From assembly GCA_000226015.1 (NCBI GenBank), contig JH153586.1:226806-253943 (forward strand): a stretch of 27,138 nt of DNA. The letters are read 5' to 3'. Below are positions 11,866 to 21,776 of this stretch, in pieces. This stretch comes from Mnemiopsis leidyi (lineage: Eukaryota > Ctenophora > Tentaculata > Lobata > Bolinopsidae). The position numbers and the translations under genes were made by a program. The stretch's first letter is position 1. Each line of letters begins with the position of its first letter. The notes under the pieces were generated by a model that saw nothing but the letters and a program-made list of their open reading frames with translations, was not told where the DNA came from and did no database searches.

Positions 11866-12573
11866 TTACACATGAAAATCTTTATCCTCATCCATACCGA
11901 TAAACCATTCATCTTTATCCTCATCCATACCGATAAACCTATCATCGAACTTGGCTGTAAACCAGCCTTTCTCATGATAATTCAAGAACATTTGTCTAAT
12001 TATCATTATATTTATCCCTGCGTATGGAGAGTTTATTACCTACAAGAGTAACCTACAACATTGTCCTTCTCTGACTAATTTCCGTCGCAACTCACATTCG
12101 GAGCACTAGCAGGGACATACCTGCATTGCGTAAATTTTTCTACCGTATCGTCGCTACGGAGAACTCTGCTAGAGACTAGAACGTTGTCAGAGAAGCTAAT
12201 GTAACGATTAACGAAGATTAGGCGGATGATGGTAAAGCAAACTGAAATTTAAAATGGTTCAAGGAAAAAATTTGTTGAACTTTTCGGCTTTTTTGTATAG
12301 ATAGCGAGCGAGGCCTGGTCCGCTCATGTAATTGTATAGCCGATATAGTTATATCGTGACCTTTCGGAGTTAACAGAAATGGCCATATGTAGTTAAGTCT
12401 GCCTTCTTGTTGATAATGTTTTCAACCAGTCCGTTCCATGTTTTTCTGGCACCACGTGGCACGTACTTATACGTGAAATTAAAATCATTCTGAATTTGTT
12501 TCATCATTATGACATCAGGGTTCCACCCATACCAGCAATCAGGAGAAAATAACTCCACCAAAACAACTGTCAT
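11866..12573 (-). CDS. Ionotropic glutamate receptor-like ligand-binding fragment lacking the pore
   Basis: Three exons can be joined with matching phases: about 12573-12375, 12241-12096 and 12039-11866 (stop TAA at 11866-11868), giving about 172 residues. Exon 1 resembles the start of an iGluR ligand-binding lobe S1, with NFTYKYV, then WNGLVENIINKKADLTT, very like the family's NFTYELV...WNGMIGELINGRADLAV. Exon 2 has TIIR, a candidate for the ITxxR arginine that grips the ligand carboxylate, and ISFSDNVLVSS, like IDFSxPF. Exon 3 has NSPYAGIN...EKGWFTAKF, like the end of lobe S2 (GSPxxxxIN...L.E.G...L..KW). The M1-pore-M3 segment and most of S2, about 250 residues, are absent, and only 56 bases separate exons 2 and 3. 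The start is uncertain: ATG 12573 follows an in-frame TGA, or the exon could begin after an AG at 12567. It could be a decayed pseudogene, a deletion allele or a short binding protein. Confidence 0.45.
11878..11939. repeat. 33-bp in-frame tandem duplication
   Basis: The segment starting ATCTTTATCCTCATCC occurs at 11878-11906 and again at 11911-11939, a period of 33 bases. On the minus strand it duplicates 11 codons, so FIGMDEDKD appears twice at the end of the receptor-like protein without breaking the frame. Confidence 0.85.
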
Positions 12574-13215
12574 TCAGAAACGCTACCGGGCCGGGGATTC
12601 TGGTAAGATTCCTATTCTCGGATGGCACTCCGTGAGACTATAGTTAGTAAACATTTCGGGGGAGAATTCCCCCCTCCCTCCCCAAGAAAAACTGTGTCAC
12701 TCCTGTCTGCCAAAGCAATGTTTCTTTGCTAAGGTCAGTAAGTTTTTGAGATTTGTTCCAAGAACCAACTTTATAAAAACTTTATAAAAAGCGGACTTTT
12801 TTAATTTGGCCACGTCGTAAGAGGAACTACTAAAAGTAAAACATGATGTAAAACATGTTTGAGATTTGCATTCATTTTGTTGAACAATTTTTTGCCCCCT
12901 TTCCAATAATCAGTCGGTTGACGAGATGATATCCGTCTACCGTTCTAACGAAACGTTTAGCTTTAGCTGCGTGAGTTGGGTATCACCGCGACAATCAGTC
13001 GGAGAATCACAATTTACTGACGGTATACACTATACTGTTACTTTGACGAGATGATATCCGTCTAACGTTATAACGAAACGCGAGGAGAGCAGAAAACTGC
13101 GAGCCGCGCGCGGGTCGGGTAACATCTCGACAACTGTTACTCTATTTTCCTTAGCCTAACAGTAACTCTTCCAGTGAAACTGAAACGTGTACTACATTCG
13201 ATCCCATGGCAATTT
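12574..13215. repeat. Interval with a 36-bp dispersed direct repeat
   Basis: No firm gene. A 36-base segment beginning GACGAGATGATATCCGTCTA and ending AACGAAACG occurs at 12920-12955 and again at 13045-13080, with two mismatches. AATCAGTCGG occurs at about 12908 and 12990, so a larger unit may have been duplicated and then decayed. A short GC-rich patch (GAGCCGCGCGCGGGTCGGG) follows near 13099. Confidence 0.65.
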
Positions 13216-13374
13216 TTACTGATCCACCATGATATCTTCGAAAGAACCGCCATCAATTATGTAGGAATCTACAAGTTCATTGAAATCTTTAGAACCTTCC
13301 CCAAGCTGAGGCCGTAGTGGTAAAAGACCCGTGTAAAATTTGTGATACTGATAGGACGATTTCTCGTAGGCCAT
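13216..13374 (-). CDS. Unidentified small open frame, 52 codons
   Basis: ATG at 13374 to TAA at 13216-13218. The product begins MAYEKSSYQYHKFYTGL and later has KDFNELVDSYIIDGGSFED, a plausible globular composition. It sits upstream, on the same strand, of the receptor-like exons and might be an earlier exon of that gene: an AG lies directly before the frame and a weak GT follows the ATCATG codons. I recognise no domain, and an open stretch of this length can arise by chance. Confidence 0.15.
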   Translation of the reverse strand: MAYEKSSYQYHKFYTGLLPLRPQLGEGSKDFNELVDSYIIDGGSFEDIMVDQ

Positions 13375-13540
13375 ACTTTTCGGTCATGAAGTTGACATAC
13401 CGTTAGTTGTTATATCCAGACAAATGTTGCGTGATCCAGAAGCCACATGCTCTTTGCTTCCCGGCCCTGAAATTTATGGTATTTGTTAGGATAAGGCTAG
13501 GGGCAAAAGGGTCGTTAAGATTGGTGAGTGCCGAGACGGG

Positions 13541-13691
13541 AATTGGCGATGAGGTCAGTGCGGTGCCAATTATGGTCCCGATCCCAGTCGCCAATGGTTG
13601 TGTTCCATTGGCGCTAATGGCGATCGCCATTGGATCCATTATAATCGATCCAACCGATGAGTGAATGGATCATTTAGAATTCCAATGGCGA
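13541..13691. repeat. Cluster of ATTGGCG/CCAATGGCG words with a 16-bp palindrome
   Basis: About six variants of CCAATGGCG or its complement occur in 150 bases, including the perfect palindrome AATGGCGATCGCCATT (13616-13631). Both strands have open frames over about 80 codons here (13407-13664 plus, 13403-13639 minus), which fits repeated low-complexity words rather than a gene. It is visibly GC-richer than its surroundings. Confidence 0.5.
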
Positions 13692-14455
13692 CAAGAGGGA
13701 TCGAGTACGTACGCGCAACAATATTTCCCGCCGCGCGCACAATTCAATCCAATTCCGAGGTAGTAAGTACGTGCGTGCTGCCCTACATTTTAGACAAATT
13801 CAGCTAGTTTTTATTGCTCTGACTCTGCTTCCCGTACTCAGGTGGCACTCAATTAAACTCGTTGCCAAGTTCTGAAGTGAACGTGCCACCTGATAGAAAA
13901 TATACAGCAGAAGGTCCGAATTACTGACAGTTTCTTTCTGGAATAAGTAATTGTTCTATAATGCAGAAGCTCACTGGTGATTGGATACAATCAACGCCCA
14001 GTGACAAATGAATATAGTGCTAGACGGTGGTCAGTAAATAGTCGGTAAGTCAGATGCAGTCTAGTCAGTGTGTCTGACTGACTAAGTCAGTCACTAAACT
14101 GACTAGGCCGTGCTAAGATTTGAATTTTTTACCCAAATCAACATTTGGCCCAAATGTTCAAATAACCGATATAACTTGAAGATTCTCAGATAATTGTTGC
14201 TAGAAATTCGACTAGAACTTATGTCATCAAATGTTTAAATGTAACAACTTTTATCCACGGGAAATGATATCGTCTCAACCGGAAATTACATCTATGTTCA
14301 AAGCTTAACTTTGATGTTAACTTATATCAGTCTTTAATGTTGCAACTTTAATCAGTATTTTCATTTTCAATCAGTATATTTTATTTTTCAAGATACGTGG
14401 CCGACCTTTATTCTTTAAGGACATTAGGTAGGGTCCAATGCCAAGTTGTATGCAA

Positions 14456-14469
14456 GTTACCATGACAAC
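14456..14469 (+). promoter_or_regulatory. RFX-type X-box
   Basis: GTTACCATGACAAC fits the X-box consensus GTHNYYATRRNAAC at every position. RFX factors use this site in promoters of ciliary genes. It is one of three full matches within 1.2 kb. No gene start is identified next to it. Confidence 0.45.
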
Positions 14470-14603
14470 CAAACGCAAACATTTCAAAAGTGTTACATTT
14501 AATAAGGTTACGTGTGAATTGCAAGAGTTCTAACAATTAGGTTGCCATGGTGCCGTAAAATGCAGGGCAAAGTGAACCTCCCTTGTAATTAAGTTAGCGG
14601 ACC

Positions 14604-14617
14604 GTTACCATGGTAAC
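14604..14617. promoter_or_regulatory. RFX-type X-box, perfect palindrome
   Basis: GTTACCATGGTAAC is a perfectly palindromic X-box fitting the RFX consensus on both strands. A related but imperfect GGTTACCATGGTTACC lies near 10810 in the first P450 intron, and GTTGCCATGGTGCC lies near 14541. Confidence 0.5.
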
Positions 14618-14810
14618 CGCTAGAGATTAATGGAGACGGTGTTGAATGAATGTGTATTGTTAGAATTTCATGCCGTGTCATCATATGAGAGACTTTAGGG
14701 ATTTTCAACAGCAAATATTCAACAGTTTATAGTATATTGACTGTAATTCTGTATCTTTTCTTCAATGCTTTAGCAATTAATGTAACCTAATCTTAGCAAA
14801 TGAGTACTAT

Positions 14811-15150
14811 TCATGACGTACCTACAATCCCTTTAAGAACACAACTAAGAACACATCTAGTCGTGACGTACCTACAATCTCTTTAAGAACACAACTAAGA
14901 ACTCATCTAGTCGTGACGTACCTACAATCTCTTTAAGAACACAACTAAGAACACATCTAGACATGGCGTACCTACAATCTCTTTAAGAACACAACTAAGA
15001 ACACATCTAGACATGACGTACCTACAATCTCTTTAAGAACACAACTAAGAACACATCTATTCATGACGTACCTACAATCTCTTTAAGAACACAACTAAGA
15101 ACACATCTATTCATGACGTACCTTCAATCTCTTAAAGAACACAACTAAAA
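14811..15150. repeat. 50-bp minisatellite, nearly seven copies
   Basis: Units start at 14811, 14861, 14911, 14961, 15011, 15061 and 15111 (the last is partial). Each has TCATGACGTACCTACAATCT, then CTTTAAGAACACAACTAAG, then AACACATCTA. Copies differ at only a few positions (for example GGCGTA at 14965, CTTAAAG in the last). The exact 50-bp register means five-turn spacing if wrapped as B-DNA. Confidence 0.95.
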
Positions 15151-15644
15151 CCTGCACAGACTTCCCTCCTAACTGACTTGGAGAGAGTCCAAGTTGGTAT
15201 CCAGACAACAACAAGAGCAGTAGTCCATTAAACCATTACCCCCCACAACTACCGATATAAAGATATAAATAGAGTCCTATCTACCAGCTTATTAAGTGTA
15301 GTGATAGTAACTAGTAAGTCACTACCAAATATTGTATACAATGTACATTTTACCTCGTATAATCTACTCAACGAGCAATTGAGGAAGATTTAAACCAACT
15401 TAACTGTCTAATTATAAAATTAGTGGTATGAATTGAAAGCTTGAGTCTAGGAGGAACTGACACGAGATTTATTCTACCGAGAATTTACCACAATAAACCT
15501 TCCTGGCCACAAAACACATCGTCGTGGATACATTACAAATCGACCAATCAGATCCCAGCGTTGCGGTCACGTTACTCGAACTGACAAATCATCGTGCACC
15601 AGTGTGGGCACTTTTGAAACCAAGATAAGGCTGAAGAGTCCTTG

Positions 15645-15658
15645 GTTGCCATGGAAAC
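15645..15658 (+). promoter_or_regulatory. RFX-type X-box
   Basis: GTTGCCATGGAAAC fits the RFX X-box consensus. It is followed 110 bases later by ATCACGTGAC (15767-15776), so E-box and X-box motifs sit together here. Confidence 0.45.
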
Positions 15659-15779
15659 AAAGGGATAATACAATAACTGATCTGTCTGTAAAGCTCTAAG
15701 TAAATTAACGGGCCAATAGAAAGGAAGCACAACACTGCAACTGACAAATGGGAGAAGCTGAAAGACATCACGTGACCAC

Positions 15780-17548
15780 ACTAAGATGAAGTGGTTTCCA
15801 AGACAACGAGTGTTAAGTTTTAACTACACACATTGTGTTTCTGTTGAGGAGAGTAGGAGGTAGGGTGGAGTAACATTACACATCTATACAATAATATAAG
15901 GACCCGGAAATGTAGTGTGCTGAAGAACATCTCATTGACATATTCTCTATTTGTACTGTGTTCTATAGAACATCTAATTTAAATATTCTGTACATTGCGT
16001 GCCCATACTCCTAACTGTATTTTATTTTTAGTAATTCAGGATTCAGGAGCTCATTATAAGATGAAATGTCTCCTTTAGCTGTCTCCGCGCTGAGTAATTT
16101 ACTGGTCTGGATAACGAGGCAAATATTGTTGGAGGTTAACTTACAAACAGAACTTAATTTAAAAAGTGAAGAAGATAAGATCGTACATTGGATTGGAGCT
16201 TCCTCAATAACAGTCATCATGTTCAATTCAATTCTTTTAAAGGTGTATTTCTGGTTAAACGATATATGTACCAGGTTTCTGTGGTATGTAGATTTAAAGT
16301 TTGTAAGTACAAAGCACACTAAATAGTTTTATTAACGAAGGTCATCAGCTTGTTTAGAAGTACGTCCATTAACTTGCAAGTAATTCTAAGACTACAGCAG
16401 CTGCCTTCTTGTAGAACTTTGTAGGCATTAGTACAATGTACACGATACAATGTACACGATACAAGAATATGATGAAGGCAGCTGCTGCTAATGTACATTT
16501 CCAATATAGATGTAGTAAAATTCTCGTTCATAAAATATTATTTTTTAAAATTTTATTTTTTAATTTTATTACATCCTTTGAGTTATCTGAATCTTAGTTT
16601 AAGATATAGTTATCTGATTTGACTTTATTACAGGCTCTAATGATGTAATTAAACGAAGAATTCAAGCCTTAATTATCTGTGCGTTTCTCTTCTGACCACC
16701 AACATCATCGTTCATAAAATAGCTATTAATGTATATTTCCACTATCCAGTAACTACCGTAAGATATATTGCACTATTTAACTGAATTCTCCAATCTGCAT
16801 ATCACTCACAGAAATAAATCTATACTCAAGATAAAACCCGCAAACGATACATCTGCTTGTGACACTGAGTCCACCGCTCGTACAAAAACAAAACTCTCTC
16901 TCTCTCTCACCGATTCTGAGCACATTTTGTGCGACTATTCGCTGCACTAGAAGCCCGCTACTCCTACATGACAACATTTAATTGCACTACACTAAATACA
17001 ATCGGAACTTGTGTAGTATCTACGTGGCGGAATGTTAGGAAGCAGGACATTATTGCCTGCTTGCGGAGTGCTTGGCACTTGATGTTTGTGTGAGTTTTGT
17101 CGATGAGGGCACGCGAGAAATGAGACCAATTTTATCTCAACAATAAAATATAACTATTCTTGCAGATACGCCACTATTTCAATAGTGGACCTGAATGCAT
17201 TTTACAAACAATTCATATTCAAAATTGATGAACTGTTGCTGCTTTGAAATATAGTCAAAATAAAAATTGGCCGCCAACACTTTTTCTCAAGTGAAGTGTC
17301 AAGTCTCAGCACAAAAGTACAATGTTCTCGTTTGCTCATACTGTGGTAAAAATAAACTTGTTTCGGCAAAACATTATAGTAATAAGAAATAAAAATCTAT
17401 TCCTTGTTCAACTTCTTATAAACGCTTGAATTAGGGAAAACAATATAGTAGCTAGAAAATACAATATATAAAGCTAAAGCTTTTCAATTAAAACCGTCAT
17501 AAAATGACATTTAACAGTTTGCAAATACAAATAGTTTCAAGGCAACAG
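15780..17548. other. Interval without recognised genes, with an inverted repeat
   Basis: It holds an inverted repeat with 14-bp arms CAGCAGCTGCCTTC (16395-16408) and GAAGGCAGCTGCTG (16474-16487). Between the arms is a tandem ACAATGTACACGAT. A CT microsatellite lies near 16891-16906. Two overlapping open frames on opposite strands (16066-16326 plus, 16011-16319 minus) show no domain and may both be chance. Confidence 0.4.
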
Positions 17549-17598
17549 CACGTGCCACACAGCGCACGTGCTAAAAACATCACGTGTTGTGTCACGTG
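17549..17598. promoter_or_regulatory. Four CACGTG E-boxes at the 3' end of the SR gene
   Basis: CACGTG occurs at 17549-17554, 17565-17570, 17581-17586 and 17593-17598, with spacings of 16, 16 and 12 bases. The cluster begins 5 bases past the SR stop codon, so it lies in the 3' UTR or just downstream. It could be a regulatory element of this gene or a decayed repeat; the sequence alone cannot tell. Confidence 0.35.
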
Positions 17599-17602
17599 TT
17601 TC

Positions 17603-19475
17603 TTAACGTCGACCCGGAGAGCGAGATCTGCGAACTGGCGACCTCCTGACTGGCGATCTGCTGTAGCTCCTGTAAGGAATCAGGTTTAATAGAAGGTAAA
17701 TCGAAACAGAGGTCTTATAAATTTAATGTAACGATAGTTATTGATGTTACATAGACAATTTCGGAACAACCTTGATCATATAACGTTGTTGGCAGATATT
17801 TCAAAAATACCAGTGTACAAACCTTTGTGATCGCTTATTATATCTGTCGTAAGATCTACTGCGGGATCTTCTCTCAACGGACCTGCATTAGGAGTGGTGT
17901 AAAAGAATCTTAAATCTGTAAATAATTATCAATTCTGCTACCTCTTAGTTGTACAATTGAAACATATTCGATCCTTATGAATATGCCCTCTGAATTTTAA
18001 AAAGTTCTTACCTGCGATAGGAGTAGGGAGACCTAGATCTACCACGTGGACTCCTGCCGCGCGGACTCCTGCTGCGAGATCTCCCTCGTGGACTGTAGTC
18101 TCCTCGGCCCCTGTAGGGTGATCGCCTGCCCCGGTAACTGGAGCGTGGAGGGGAGCGGCGCGACACAGTTCCTGCGTCGGCTATGTCAGGACAGTCTCGT
18201 GCGAAGTGTCCGTAACGGTTACAGATGTAACACTTGTCGTTACTGGTAGCACGCGAGGGTAGATGTTTCCGAGGTCGTCGAGCCCATTGGATCGTCATTT
18301 TCTTTCCTGAAAGAGAATAGTTTTGTAGTAGTAGTACATCCAGCTATCTTAGATCAGTACAGTGCTGCTGTAATTGATAGGAACGGCTACATCGTAGAAC
18401 AGACATGTCAGCCTGAGCTGCAATGAAGCATGAACCTTTTGAATTTTACAAATGTGATACATATATTCCGGTAAATGCAGGCTCATTATTCAAAATCAAG
18501 CAGAAAGTAAGATAAGCAATTTCAGCGACTGTGTAGTGTATAAAAAACATTACATATGTATAATAGAGTGTTAATTGTTTACCTTCAGCAGTTTTGGATC
18601 CCTGAAGTTGCTTCATGGCATCCTCGGCATCTCGATGACTGTCGAACTCGAAGAAGCAGTAGCCGAATGTTGGCCAGTGCCAGGCTTCTCTTATCTGCAG
18701 ACAAACAGTAAGTTTCTCTGGCACCCGTCAGTTTCCCGAATCAAATACTGCCAGTTTAGCTAGTAACCATTCTCAGCTTTTTTTAGTTATAGTAAGTTTT
18801 TCTAGCAACTATGCAGTTTCCCTAGCGTCACATTATAGGTTCAGGTTTAGAGGTACCACTATTCTAGTCTGTGGCCTGCAAATTCTGGTGCCTGCAGCTC
18901 TCTGACAAGCGGAGCTATGTAGCGGAGCTATCTAGCTGAGCTATCTAGAGAAGCTATGTAGCTCTACATTTCTGTTGGAATCTGGCTGTACAATCCCGCT
19001 GTGCACGTGCCAAATTGTACGGTTACTTCTGCACGTGTCATTGTGGGGAGAGCATGTTACTTCTGGACTGTGTTCAACTATTTCTGTTATTCAGCCATAC
19101 ATGACACTCTGCATTTTAAATGTTTTACAGTTAGATCGCGAGCTTACTTCTTCAAAATATTTCAGTGTAAAGCTTAGGCATGATCGTCTATCTAATGGAC
19201 TTTAAACATGATAACAGATTGGATAAATAAAAATGGGTTATTTAGTAATTGTCGTCAAAATCGTTGTTTTCAAATTAAACTGTCCATTAAAACTTTCTAC
19301 AATTCGAAATACTTCAAAATGTATACTTGAATTGCAAAAACATAGTACTCATAAACTTTTAACAAACCAGAGAGAAATGTCAATGTTTATGTACCTTTCC
19401 ATACTCGTTGAAATCTTTTTCGATCTCGTCTTGATTGTAGTCAATTCCCAAGTTTCCAACGTACAAAAACGGCAT
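17603..19475 (-). CDS. SR splicing factor with RRM and CCHC zinc knuckle (SRSF7/9G8-like), 5 exons
   Basis: Serine/arginine-rich pre-mRNA splicing factor, expected in the nucleus, where it binds exonic RNA and recruits the spliceosome. Exons in order: 19475-19395, 18694-18583, 18306-18012, 17882-17823, 17669-17603. They total 615 nt (204 residues plus stop), with GT-AG introns and agreeing phases (0, 1, 2, 2). Residues 1-74 form one RRM: RNP2-like LYVGNL near 4-9 and RNP1-like FGYCFFEF at about 37-44, followed by RDAEDA as in SRSF3/SRSF7. A CX2CX4HX4C knuckle (CYICNRYGHFARDC) follows at about 97-110, then an RS domain rich in RSRSRSP, RGRSP and VRRSP up to the C-terminus. One RRM plus one knuckle is the SRSF7/9G8 (or plant RSZ) architecture. 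The start ATG is followed at once by the RRM and preceded by a good acceptor (TTCTTCTTAG), implying an untranslated upstream exon. The intron after exon 1 is about 700 bp, a size that could hold an autoregulatory cassette exon, though none is recognised. Confidence 0.93.
18909..18960. repeat. 13-bp tandem repeat, four copies, in SR intron
   Basis: Four consecutive 13-base units (18909, 18922, 18935, 18948) of the form GCGGAGCTATSTA with small changes. They lie in the SR gene's first coding intron (18695-19394). Confidence 0.8.
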
Positions 19476-19478
19476 CGT

Positions 19479-20426
19479 CTAAGAAGAAACAGCGATTAAA
19501 AGTGTGCCTAGAACTTTATTTACTTTTTTATTTTTCCAATCAAGGTAGTAACAATCAGATTTTGTTCAATCGATGATATTTAGGGCAGTTTAACAGAAAA
19601 TAAAAAGACATGTTCAAAGTTGTTAAAAAGTTCTAACAATTATTTTTTCTTAATATACTTTGCAGAGAAAGCAAGTTGTCTAGTTCAAAATTTTAGGCAA
19701 ATAGGTAACTAAAATTAGATGGTGCCAAACAACTTCCTTACAATTGAGATCCACAACAACTGATATCACGTAGAAGGATTAATTAAAGGACAAATAAAAT
19801 CTTAAAACAAACCCCGAAAAAATAGATTTGGTCACGTGTAGGATTGTCAGGCATAACATTGGGTAGTGTGCTGGGTTTGCTTAAATGACGCCATAGGCGG
19901 CATGTGCAGACAGAAAAAGTCTCCAGAATTGTACTGTCTGCCTATTATCATGATCTCAATTAACTGTCTGGAAACCCTCTAAATAACTCTTACACTTTCT
20001 AAAAATGTTGTAGTTGACGTGACTAAGAAGCCGGTAGCTCAAATATCAAGTTTTGTTACAATGGCGAGTCTAGGATAGAGGATCGAAGGTATTTGGTGAT
20101 CTGAACGTTGACAATCAATTATGAGTAGACATAATACTTACTTTGAACCATTTCTGTTATTCTGAATCTGTTTCTGTAAAATCTGTTTCTGTGAAATCTG
20201 TTTAGTCATGATCAGTCAAAAAGTTGTCTGGGTGTCAACTTAATTTGTTTGGGAAACATTGTCCGGAGATTGCCGTGTGCGATTTTTGTCTGTTATTTTC
20301 TGACATTCACCAGACGGGTCTGTTTTATCTGTTTAATCTGATTTTCTGCCTTTCTGTTTAAAGCTGACAGAGCTGACTTAGTTCTGAGGTTGAGAAAAAA
20401 CTTAAGTAGGTGTTGAATCGGCTTAC
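19479..20426 (-). other. Probable 5' UTR intron of the SR gene
   Basis: Minus-strand donor CTCAAG|GTAAGC at 20427/20426 and acceptor TTCTTCTTAG|ACG just three bases before the SR start codon. Both are strong, and the 948-bp interval has no coding signal. Its distal part carries a loose CTGTTT-rich repeat (about 20150-20360), including two to three copies of AATCTGTTTCTGTAAA. Confidence 0.55.
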
Positions 20427-20455
20427 CTTGAGGGCGGTGAAGTGCTTGAGACGTT
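20427..20455 (-). promoter_or_regulatory. Putative non-coding first exon and start region of the SR gene
   Basis: The 3' edge is set by the GTAAGC donor; the 5' edge is a guess based on the TATA-like tract that begins about 25-50 bases upstream. No ATG in frame with the SR protein is needed here. A transcript end map would fix the exact start. Confidence 0.3.
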
Positions 20456-20474
20456 ACATTGTGTCAGTGTGTGG

Positions 20475-20522
20475 TGTATATATAAAAAAGTATATATAAA
20501 AAAGTATATACAAAAAAGTATA
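20475..20522. repeat. Short tandem of TATATAAAAAAG units
   Basis: Three to four copies of about 14 bases (GTATATATAAAAAA). The tract contains several TATA-like strings and lies just upstream of the inferred SR first exon, so it may act as its TATA region or be a chance microsatellite. Confidence 0.5.
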
Positions 20523-21776
20523 TGACATTTGAATTTCCTCAAAGTGCGTTAATCACGGTAGAGGAGAAGTGCAAGTGTAAACGAGAGTGAATTTGTTCAG
20601 AAGAATTGTGATTGATCAGCTTTACTACATAGCAACAGGTTAGGTTACAGAAGGAAGATCAACGATCCATAACGCGGTGTCATGTAACAAATGTATATGC
20701 TGGCAACAACCATAAACAGCTAAATAGTAATGTATTAAGTTATACTTACTTATTCCGAGTTCTTTAAGGTCTCTTTTCCTTGCCTAAACTATTAAGATAG
20801 TCATTAGTCATTTAAATATCATCAACCAATTACTTGAACGATAACTGAGAGAAGTATACTGTCATGAGATGTTTATAATTGGAGCTTTTGAAGGGAGTTA
20901 AGATCCGTGTCAAATGGCAAGTAAGCCAATTAAGTCAAAGTATCTCTTGGATAAGTCTCATGGAAAACATTGATGTGATTAGCGATGCTGTAAGAACATT
21001 TTCAAACGATATTTCAGCAGTTAGTTACAGGTCAGGTGCCCAGGCCTTTTAATCGAGTTTAATTTATAAAGCAATGATACGAATAATTTTTACAATAGTA
21101 AAATCAAGTTCACATATAATAATTGCACGGTTAAGTTATGCATAATATAATATGGATACAGATTACAGAATTACACTACATAATACACATATTTTAATGT
21201 AGCGACATGTAGATGCTATTTATAATGTTCAAGTTCCTATTCATCATTGAAGGCATTTAGCTGAGTTTATTATCATATTACTGACTTGCCTTGGTCAGGG
21301 TATTGTTTAAGATAAGTTATAAATATCCGTTCAAGCAGTCGATAAAGATAATCTAACTTAGGTCGTACAAAATTATTAATTACATAACTTCACATTCTAT
21401 AGTGCTCGATTATGACCTTACAATAGGTATAATTTAGTATTTAAATATATTATGTTACATCTGTATAAAGTACTGTGAATTAATCATATGCTGTTAATAA
21501 AATCTCTTATTTACATGATTGTACATTTGGTAAAATCTGTCATAATAATTTAACCTAAAAAGCAAAGCCATTTGCATTAATGGCACAGTGCAACGATTCA
21601 AATTATAACCTATACATATTTCATAATAAAGCTTGATAATTACATATCACACATAGTTTATAGGGTACAGTATATAGAATATATTACAATAGTCCCTCCA
21701 TTTCAATTAGAAATTGATAGTGTAGTTAATGACTCCAAGCATTATGAATCAAGTTTACTAGATTTCAACACTTACA
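20523..21776. other. Very AT-rich interval between SR and coiled-coil genes
   Basis: No gene is seen. On the minus strand this is the 3' flank of the coiled-coil gene. A consensus donor, GAT|GTAAGT, starts one base after that gene's stop codon, so a 3' UTR intron may run into this interval. A minus-strand AATAAA (plus TTTATT, 21266-21271) is a candidate polyadenylation signal. The segment from about 21060 to 21770 is strongly AT-rich. Confidence 0.4.

Noticed and set aside
13616-13631. GGCGATCGCC palindrome as a cyanobacterial HIP1 site or sign of bacterial DNA
   Set aside because: A single occurrence inside a local word cluster in clearly eukaryotic, intron-bearing DNA; no bacterial genes are present.
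14811-15150. CRISPR array
   Set aside because: The whole 50-bp unit repeats, with no variable spacers, and the genome is eukaryotic.
18046-18249. Plus-strand open frame over the SR gene
   Set aside because: It is the antisense of the RS-domain and zinc-knuckle exon, which has a clear domain reading on the minus strand.
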